Source: Burkholderiales bacterium
Lineage (GTDB): Bacteria; Pseudomonadota; Gammaproteobacteria; Burkholderiales; UBA11063
Direction: 5' to 3'
Assembly: GCA_019744945.1 (NCBI GenBank)
Contig: JAIETT010000085.1
Span: forward strand, 1-50,462
Length of the DNA stretch: 50,462 nt
Numbering within the stretch: position 1 is the stretch's first letter; each line of letters starts with the position of its first letter. Under the pieces are notes generated by a model that was not told the DNA's origin, searched no databases, and saw nothing but the letters and a program-made list of their open reading frames with translations. The position numbers were made by a program, and so were the translations under genes. This document shows positions 45,471 to 50,462 of this stretch, piece by piece.

Positions 45471-46655
45471 ATGAATATAAAGAAATTACTTTTAGTTTTT
45501 GTAACTGCGCTTATAGCGCAGTTTTCTTTTGCCTTGGCCGCACCAGCTTCAGTTGCATTAGCTAGCTCACAAGTCCAGCAAAGCAATCGAGTTGTTGATT
45601 TTCATAGTATGTTGGACGCTGGCACATATGGCATTTATAGCGATGCCACACTATTAAATGGTCCACCCGCAACTGGTATTAAAACAGCTATCGTTGTTTA
45701 CGCTTATAAAGATAATTATGATAAAGTTGTTAATCAAACTGTTTTTGATAGTGATGGTTCTGGCTGGCAAGAATATTACGATTACGGCACTAAAAAATGG
45801 AGTGCGTGGAGCCAATTTGGTGGGGGAGGTGGTCAAAAAGGTGATAAGGGAGATAAAGGTGACACTGGTCCACAAGGTTTACCTGGTGTAAAAGGTGATA
45901 CTGGAGCACAAGGAATCCAAGGTGTTAAGGGCGATGTAGGCGCGAAAGGAGACACTGGGGTACAGGGTATCCAAGGAATACAGGGTGTGGCTGGCAAAGA
46001 TGGTGCTAATGGAAAAGATGGCAAGGACGGGCTAGTAAATCCAATGACCGCCACTGGTGATATGATTTATGCTGGTGCAAATGGTTTCCCTACTCGCCTA
46101 GGGGCTGGCGTAGCTGGGCAAGTGCTAACATTAAGCAACTCAGCTCCAATTATACCAATTTGGCAAACTCCTGCGAACATTCTATCGTTTAATGTGCCGA
46201 TTTCGAGTGTATATGCTGATGCAGCAATTCCTGCAGTAGTTGTATTAAAAAATAGCAGCGGAACTACGCAACTAACCCAGAACGGATTATTATGTAATTC
46301 AACTGGATTAATGAATATTACTCAGCAATTTAGTCTAGTTGTTGCAAGTGGACAAACTATTAGCATTAGCGGTCGTCTGACTTTCTACAATATTAGTGCG
46401 ATTACGCAATCTAATTATTATGTAAATATCCAAGTGTTAGGGTTAACAACTGGCGGGCAATTGGTTAATCTTGGAACACAGACGCAAACTACATTAAGTA
46501 AAGCGCAATATGGTTATACCAATGCTAATTTTAGTGCCAAGCAAACACTTGTAACTGATCTTATAGCTATTGGCATCCAAGCCCAAGTTGTCTATGCAGA
46601 AGCTAATAATACAGCTGTAGTTAACACAATGTTTGCTCAAGTAACAATTTTATAA
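45471..46655 (+). CDS. Collagen-like fibre protein with N-terminal signal peptide
   Basis: The 394-aa protein starts with a clear signal peptide (MNIKKLLLVFVTALIAQFSF, cleavage near ALA-AP). A fibre-type domain (about 40-120) is followed by 23 Gly-X-Y triplets (about 123-191, GQKGDKGDKGDTGPQGLPG...) and a beta-rich C-terminal domain. The triplets should form a collagen triple helix, seen in phage fibres. A signal peptide is unexpected for a virion part assembled in the cytoplasm. Confidence 0.75.
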   Translation: MNIKKLLLVFVTALIAQFSFALAAPASVALASSQVQQSNRVVDFHSMLDAGTYGIYSDATLLNGPPATGIKTAIVVYAYKDNYDKVVNQTVFDSDGSGWQEYYDYGTKKWSAWSQFGGGGGQKGDKGDKGDTGPQGLPGVKGDTGAQGIQGVKGDVGAKGDTGVQGIQGIQGVAGKDGANGKDGKDGLVNPMTATGDMIYAGANGFPTRLGAGVAGQVLTLSNSAPIIPIWQTPANILSFNVPISSVYADAAIPAVVVLKNSSGTTQLTQNGLLCNSTGLMNITQQFSLVVASGQTISISGRLTFYNISAITQSNYYVNIQVLGLTTGGQLVNLGTQTQTTLSKAQYGYTNANFSAKQTLVTDLIAIGIQAQVVYAEANNTAVVNTMFAQVTIL

Positions 46656-46665
46656 GGATTTTTAA

Positions 46666-47559
46666 ATGGGAACTGATTCAGTTATAACGAGAGGAATACC
46701 TGCTTACGGCAACATGTCGTTTAAAGATGAGTGGAGAGCTGATAAAAAATATCAATTCAATAATAGCTCATATGATGTCTGTGATGTAGTTACATACAAT
46801 GGTGGTCAGTATGTAACAATGGCCGAACCAGCTATTGGAGATTCCCCAGCCACAGCTACAACAAAGTGGCGGTTAATTGGTACAGTTGGATCTACTCCAC
46901 CGACTACGCAGTATAAGGCCAGTGTACCTGTTCAGAACTTAGGGCAAACGCTAGGCACTTACACTCAATACTGGACGGGCGGAACTTTAGTGCCATACGT
47001 GCCTTACGCAGTAGCCCCATATGCCAGTGCTTCATCTGGCATGACGCCAACATATTATTTTAGTTTTAGCTCTAGTCTTCAGTTTACAGTTGACTTAGCA
47101 TTCAGTGTGATCAATACTTCATATAGCAGTGGTGGTGATGTATTAACAGACTTAAATATCGCGGGCGTAATCTTGTATGTACAAAAAACCGATGGTACTG
47201 TTCTGCGCAAGCCGTTAAGCACCATTGGTAACAATCCATACACTACCACGGGTCTAAGCTCACTAAAAATTAATGATGTGGTAATGAAGGGTAATGTTCA
47301 AGTTACATCCACTGGTGCTGATATTGAATATGTAATGTTAAATTTACAACAATTTGTACGCACAAATAGTAACTACAATATGGGATTAATTGGTAGTTTT
47401 GCCGCATACATAAATATCACTGCTATTACGCTTGACAATGGGGCAACATACACCCCCATTGCTGAAGCATTGGCAAGTGGCAAAGCTGTAGATATGGGGC
47501 GCGAATGTGGCGGAATTATGCCTAGAACTGAGGCTGTTTTAAAAGGATTAATTGTATAA
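46666..47559 (+). CDS. Fibre/receptor-binding protein with CBM5/12-like motif
   Basis: The 297-aa protein has an N-terminal W-A-DKKY--N--YDV-D-V-YNGGQY-T--- segment (about 24-65), similar to carbohydrate-binding modules of the chitin-binding type found in phage tip proteins. The rest is beta-rich (ITAITLDNGATYTPI) and likely trimeric. It follows the collagen-like gene by 10 bp and overlaps the next gene by one base. Confidence 0.6.
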   Translation: MGTDSVITRGIPAYGNMSFKDEWRADKKYQFNNSSYDVCDVVTYNGGQYVTMAEPAIGDSPATATTKWRLIGTVGSTPPTTQYKASVPVQNLGQTLGTYTQYWTGGTLVPYVPYAVAPYASASSGMTPTYYFSFSSSLQFTVDLAFSVINTSYSSGGDVLTDLNIAGVILYVQKTDGTVLRKPLSTIGNNPYTTTGLSSLKINDVVMKGNVQVTSTGADIEYVMLNLQQFVRTNSNYNMGLIGSFAAYINITAITLDNGATYTPIAEALASGKAVDMGRECGGIMPRTEAVLKGLIV

Positions 47560-47954
47560 TGAAAATTAAATTATATTGGACATACTTATTAGATGCCGCT
47601 ATGGGAGTGCATGGCCCTAGTAAAATATACGACGTTATCATGGGGGCACTATTGCTGTGCTTAGGTGGTTTTGCCATTTTGTTTGGACATTATCAGCAAG
47701 TGATTACCTATGTATTTAATTCACTGATTGTAATAGCTGGGGCTATGTATATTTTAATGGCCTTAGACAGAATTAAAACTGTGAAATACAAAGCAATGAT
47801 TGAATACGTTAGCTTATTTTTATTATTAGTAAACTTTGGGTTGAGTTTAGCCGGTAAATCATCGCGCACTGATAGTTGGGCTTTTGCTGTGTTTATTATT
47901 TTAGTGCTGGTCCTGAAATTGAGGGCAGAGGGATGCGATGACACACATCATTGA
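47559..47954 (+). CDS. Four-TM holin-like membrane protein
   Basis: The 131-aa protein has about four hydrophobic helices (at about 25-42, 48-66, 79-96 and 104-119). The location at the start of the lysis region suggests a holin. No family signature seen. Confidence 0.55.
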   Translation: MKIKLYWTYLLDAAMGVHGPSKIYDVIMGALLLCLGGFAILFGHYQQVITYVFNSLIVIAGAMYILMALDRIKTVKYKAMIEYVSLFLLLVNFGLSLAGKSSRTDSWAFAVFIILVLVLKLRAEGCDDTHH

Positions 47955-48084
47955 TAAACTTGAACCATTACATCTAGCTATATTGCTGGGCTTTGGTGTG
48001 GGGTGGGTTGGATATATTCTAGCTCGCGGGGTGGTCGTTAGATGGGGCGATAAAGAGTTTAGAACAGGTAAAAAGAATGACTAG
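47938..48084 (+). CDS. 48-aa single-TM protein (lysis accessory candidate)
   Basis: This ORF is not in the track. It starts within the end of the four-TM gene (ATG 47938) and reads MTHIIDKLEPLHLAILLGFG..., with one helix (about 13-31) and a charged tail. The overlap and position suggest a pinholin or antiholin partner, unproven. Confidence 0.5.
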   Translation: MTHIIDKLEPLHLAILLGFGVGWVGYILARGVVVRWGDKEFRTGKKND

Positions 48085-48151
48085 GCTCTTAATTTTAAAA
48101 ATTGGTACGGTAAGTATTGTTAATTTTATTTTAAGAAAGAAAAAAGAATGA
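48077..48151 (+). CDS. Tiny 24-aa coupling ORF
   Basis: The ATG overlaps the end of the 48-aa gene and the TGA overlaps the ATG of the lipoprotein gene at 48148 (MTRLLILKIGTVSIVNFILR...). It may be a leader that carries ribosomes across the gap. Low confidence as a functional protein. Confidence 0.25.
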   Translation: MTRLLILKIGTVSIVNFILRKKKE

Positions 48152-48336
48152 AAAGACTAATTAGTTTATTGAGTTGTGTGGTGTTAGTGGCGTGTTCAGG
48201 TGTTCAATCGTTGAATGTTGATACTAACAAAACACACACAGATTATAGCAAAGAATCTGGTACCAATATTAATTATGGGGGCACGAATGCGTCGGGTAAC
48301 ATTAGTATTAAGCATAATAGCTCTAACGCTCAGTAG
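48148..48336 (+). CDS. Small lipoprotein, 62 aa
   Basis: MKRLISLLSCVVLVAC-S has a type II signal peptide with lipobox LVAC, so Cys16 would be lipidated. The mature part is short, polar and Asn/Ser-rich. It overlaps a second lipoprotein in another frame by 50 bp. Possibly part of a spanin-like set; no inner-membrane i-spanin was found. Confidence 0.6.
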   Translation: MKRLISLLSCVVLVACSGVQSLNVDTNKTHTDYSKESGTNINYGGTNASGNISIKHNSSNAQ

Positions 48337-48427
48337 TTGCGCCACGGGTTATTATAACAGTGCTGCGGTAAGTGCAAGTTATTGCCATGGCACATACAAT
48401 CTAACTTGTGAACTTAAAAGGAATTAA
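48287..48427 (+). CDS. Second small lipoprotein in an overlapping frame, 46 aa
   Basis: The track starts at 48215. I use ATG 48287 (MRRVTLVLSIIALTLSSCAT...), preceded by GGGGGCACGA. LTLSSC is a lipobox. The mature protein is about 29 residues, with two further Cys. Overlapping lysis genes recall Rz/Rz1, but here both products are lipoproteins. Confidence 0.55.
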   Translation: MRRVTLVLSIIALTLSSCATGYYNSAAVSASYCHGTYNLTCELKRN

Positions 48428-48429
48428 TC

Positions 48430-49038
48430 ATGAAAAAATTATTATTGTTGGCTTTTGTTTTTGTAACTTTTAATGCTTTTGCATCGTCCAAGGAAACTTG
48501 GGTATGCATCAAGAATATCACGGGTACTCAGAAATACGTTAATTCTTTTGACGATTCTGATAACAATATGTGGGATGGCTCTGCTCGGCCAAATAAAGTA
48601 CTCAATGATTTTTATTTAGCTCCTAATGAAAGTAAATGTGCGCGACTTGAAATTAACACATCATCTAAGCAGCTTAAAGCCCATGATGGTTATTATTCAT
48701 TCGTGATGACCACACATGATGCAGGCAGCGATATGAACTATGGCTACAATGTTTTAGCCTTAAATTCTCATGTGTCTTACATGTGGGGTTTATGGGGGTA
48801 TAACAGCAATACATCACTAGATGCTAGTGAAAATAAACTAGAATACAATCCATCTGGGTTCATGAAATGGTTTAGAAAAAGTATAGCTAATGACAGCTCA
48901 AATACGGCTAAAGTTATCAACCATGGATTTGATACTATGGACAATGGCACAGATACAATCCTATGGGATGGTTATAACTGCAAAGCGGAAGCAGGACAAG
49001 CACATCCAAACTGCAGTACTTTTAAAATAAAACGATAA
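48430..49038 (+). CDS. Secreted 202-aa protein in the lysis cassette (unknown)
   Basis: A signal peptide (MKKLLLLAFVFVTFNAFAS) precedes a beta-rich, Asn/Asp-rich mature domain with cysteines in WVCIKN, KCARLE, YNCKAE and PNCSTF, suggesting two disulfides. I do not recognise the fold. It lies directly before the endolysin, in a position used by many phages for host-fitness or toxin cargo. Confidence 0.55.
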   Translation: MKKLLLLAFVFVTFNAFASSKETWVCIKNITGTQKYVNSFDDSDNNMWDGSARPNKVLNDFYLAPNESKCARLEINTSSKQLKAHDGYYSFVMTTHDAGSDMNYGYNVLALNSHVSYMWGLWGYNSNTSLDASENKLEYNPSGFMKWFRKSIANDSSNTAKVINHGFDTMDNGTDTILWDGYNCKAEAGQAHPNCSTFKIKR

Positions 49039-49047
49039 GGGTTAAAC

Positions 49048-49461
49048 ATGATTAACAGTAAAGATATTAATGATTTACATCCAAAGGTTAAAGCACTTGC
49101 AGAACTATTTATTGCCAAATGTGCAGAGCAGGGCGTTAAAGTAATTATAACTAGCACATATCGCGATGCCGAAAGTCAAAATGCGCTGTATGCTCAGGGC
49201 AGAACCGCAACTGGCAAGATTGTGACCAATGCAAAAGCCGGTCAATCATTTCACAACTACAAAGTAGCTTTTGATTTCGCACCAGTGATTGGTGGACAAA
49301 TCCCGTGGAACGACACCAAGCTATTTAATAAATGCGGTGAGATAGCTGAAAGTGTTGGGCTTGAATGGGTTGGACGCTGGCAATCGTTCAAAGAATTGGC
49401 GCATTGTCAGTTTACTAGTGGATTGACGTTAGCTGATTTTAAGGCTGGTAAGATGATCTAA
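49048..49461 (+). CDS. Endolysin, M15 peptidase (VanY/L-alanyl-D-glutamate type)
   Basis: The 137-aa protein has the M15 zinc site: S-x-H-x6-D in QSFHNYKVAFDF (H69, D76) and the second His in ELAHCQF (H119). The TSTYRDAESQNALYAQGR block is typical of M15C phage endolysins. It cleaves peptidoglycan stem peptides. It has no signal peptide, so a holin is needed. Confidence 0.92.
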   Translation: MINSKDINDLHPKVKALAELFIAKCAEQGVKVIITSTYRDAESQNALYAQGRTATGKIVTNAKAGQSFHNYKVAFDFAPVIGGQIPWNDTKLFNKCGEIAESVGLEWVGRWQSFKELAHCQFTSGLTLADFKAGKMI

Positions 49462-49492
49462 ACCAATATAATTCAAATAATCAGGCAAATTC

Positions 49493-49518
49493 TAAGCTCC
49501 ACCTTTTAGTGGAGCTTA
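49493..49518 (+). terminator. Terminator after the lysis cassette
   Basis: TAAGCTCCAC-cttttа-GTGGAGCTTA is a perfect 10-bp stem followed by a short T-rich tail; it ends the late operon. Confidence 0.65.
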
Positions 49519-49536
49519 TTTAATAGGAATAATGAT

Positions 49537-49917
49537 ATGCACTTAATTAAATTAGAAGAACTTATTAAAACTCATCTGGTAATGACTAGTAGAGACATTG
49601 CTGATTTAACTGGAAAAACAGTTGGACATATTAATCGTGATATTAAAGCTATGCTTAAAGAGCTTAAACCAAGCTACCCAGATTTGGATAGTGAGTATAG
49701 AACAGTTTGTTATGAACAAAATACTGGTTTTGGAGTTAAACTGAATACCATGTTTGAGTTAGATAAAAGATTAACGCTTTGTTTAACTTCTGGGTATTCA
49801 GCTAAATTAAGATTAAAAATCATTGACAGAGTTGCAGAATTAGAATCTGAAAATAACTCCCTCAAAGCTCGAATTAAGTCTGCTCATGATGATATGGAAT
49901 TAATTAAAGTGCATTAA
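49537..49917 (+). CDS. Rha-family regulatory protein
   Basis: The 126-aa protein is a single Rha domain: VMTSRDIADLTGKTVGHINR at about 15-35 and FELDKRLTLCLTSGYSAKLR at about 75-95. It is related in fold to the middle domains of both antirepressors, making a third Rha gene in the prophage. Rha proteins affect lytic development of several lambdoid phages. No C4-like RNA is visible upstream. Confidence 0.75.
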   Translation: MHLIKLEELIKTHLVMTSRDIADLTGKTVGHINRDIKAMLKELKPSYPDLDSEYRTVCYEQNTGFGVKLNTMFELDKRLTLCLTSGYSAKLRLKIIDRVAELESENNSLKARIKSAHDDMELIKVH

Positions 49918-49937
49918 TATAAAATTATTTGTCTTAA

Positions 49938-50306
49938 TTAAATAGGCACTATTTTACCCATTAGATCATTAGGTACATCGTTCTTGATAATTTTAAATGA
50001 AATTTGATTCTCATTTTTCTTTATACCAATCAAGCCATACTTTTCATAATTTATGCCAGTTTTAAGATTATCTACTGTTGGTGGTGGTAGATGACTTGTA
50101 TATCCAAGATTTTCCCCTATGAACCAAAGGTCTAGATTATTTTGAGTATAAGATGAGAAGTCGAAATTAAGGTTTAATGAATTACTGTTGATGTGTAGGG
50201 TTACATCCTCATGGTTTGAAAAATCAGAACATTCTATCGAATCATTTAAATCAAGATGTATTGGTGAATTCTCACGAACCTGAATTGCAATTAGCTTAGT
50301 CTGCAT
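49938..50306 (-). CDS. Hypothetical 122-aa protein
   Basis: A minus-strand gene convergent with the Rha gene; AGGATAAACGC precedes ATG 50306. The predicted fold is beta-rich (VTLHINSNSLNLNFDFSSYT). Unrecognised. Its location at the right end suggests a lysogenic-conversion cargo or host flank. Confidence 0.5.
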   Translation of the reverse strand: MQTKLIAIQVRENSPIHLDLNDSIECSDFSNHEDVTLHINSNSLNLNFDFSSYTQNNLDLWFIGENLGYTSHLPPPTVDNLKTGINYEKYGLIGIKKNENQISFKIIKNDVPNDLMGKIVPI

Positions 50307-50324
50307 GCGTTTATCCTAATAAAG

Positions 50325-50405
50325 TTATTTTTCGGCTATTTTAGTAACAATATTTTTAATCTCTTTGGGTTTAATTCCTCGCGGCTTGCCGCGACTTAGT
50401 ATAAT
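50325..50405 (-). pseudogene. ORF remnant at the IS edge
   Basis: The minus strand reads about 24 codons, IILSRGKPRGIKPKEIKNIV..., to TAA 50325 with no normal start codon; a stop lies just upstream. It overlaps the palindrome and promoter of the IS200-like element. It could be the 3' remnant of a gene cut by the IS. Confidence 0.25.
50379..50394. repeat. Subterminal palindrome of the IS200/IS605-like element
   Basis: TCGCGGC-tt-GCCGCGA is a perfect 7-bp palindrome about 18 bp before the transposase start. IS200/IS605 elements carry such imperfectly terminal hairpins, recognised as single strands by TnpA. Confidence 0.55.
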
Positions 50406-50411
50406 CTATGG

Positions 50412-50462
50412 ATGAATAAAAGTAAGTATATCCACAAAGATCACAACGTAAGCGTTCTCTTG
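50412..50462 (+). CDS. tnpA: IS200/IS605-family transposase TnpA, N-terminal part (truncated by window)
   Basis: MNKSKYIHKDHNVSVLL matches the start of Y1-HUH IS200-like transposases (YIHK-HNVSVLLYH...). TATAAT at 50400-50405 may be its -10. The gene continues outside the window. Confidence 0.65.
   Translation, partial: MNKSKYIHKDHNVSVLL

Noticed and set aside
43536-47559. Diversity-generating retroelement at the fibre genes
   Set aside because: No reverse transcriptase ORF and no repeated variable/template segment near the fibre genes were seen.
1-50462. CRISPR array, rRNA or tRNA genes
   Set aside because: No regularly spaced repeats, and no cloverleaf or rRNA-like sequence noticed when reading both strands; a tRNAscan run would settle tRNAs.

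Overview
The window is an almost complete temperate phage genome (prophage) in a low-G+C Gram-negative host, probably a gamma- or betaproteobacterium. I base this on the head genes (lambda type), the tail genes (P2 type, contractile), two C4 antisense-RNA/antirepressor immunity modules, and secreted proteins with Gram-negative lipoboxes and signal peptides. I cannot name the species. The prophage is flanked by insertion sequences: the 3' end of an IS256-family transposase at the left edge and the start of an IS200/IS605-type transposase at the right edge. Just left of the first integrase lies the 5' part of an FMN riboswitch that stops abruptly, so the phage appears to have integrated inside a host riboflavin-gene leader.

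Layout. (1) 1.0-8.3 kb, leftward early operon: integrase, excisionase, small conserved phage proteins, a DUF2303 protein, an actin-like ParM/StbA-type ATPase with a ribbon-helix-helix partner, and several tiny membrane or DNA-binding proteins. (2) 8.3-13.4 kb, immunity region: a leftward promoter with an rrn-like boxA, a YafQ/DinJ-type toxin-antitoxin pair, a secreted conversion candidate, an S24 CI-like repressor, and a rightward promoter whose transcript starts in a 13-bp RNA helix. GCAAT-type operator half-sites occur at three promoters. A structured minus-strand RNA and an RBS-sequestering leader follow. (3) 13.4-19.9 kb, rightward early genes: replication initiator, DnaB helicase, an unassigned gene in the late-regulator position, a SWIM zinc-finger protein, a membrane protein with a Mu gpF-like tail, and C4 module 1 (C4 RNA, Icd/Ash-like leader peptide, Rha-type antirepressor, 48-aa partner). 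(4) 19.98-21.15 kb: a second, unrelated-type tyrosine integrase, then a short terminated transcript from a perfect promoter and a duplicated packaging-like repeat. (5) 21.7-36.8 kb: terminase, gpW-like protein, portal, protease/scaffold with an internal start, decoration protein, capsid, head-tail connectors, sheath, tube, E/E' chaperone with a -1 frameshift, tape measure, X, D and V. (6) 36.8-41.0 kb: a moron cluster between V and U, each cargo unit bounded by terminators, including a GNAT-like protein, a 466-aa two-TM protein and C4 module 2. (7) 41.0-49.5 kb: U, W, J, I, fibres (one collagen-like with a signal peptide), holin-like proteins, overlapping lipoproteins, a secreted protein and an M15 endolysin. 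(8) 49.5-50.3 kb: a third Rha protein and an unknown reverse-strand gene.

How it fits together. CI would hold PL, PR and a third, minus-strand promoter. Antitermination is suggested by boxA at PL, by the structured PR leader and by several intrinsic terminators inside the head, tail and leftward operons. The two C4 modules look like separately tuned immI-type switches. In each, the C4 antisense blocks, the target in the leader, and a copy of the antisense blocks overlapping the antirepressor Shine-Dalgarno have all changed together. This orthogonal three-part RNA architecture, attached to paralogous antirepressors that share ends but not cores, is the most interesting system I see.
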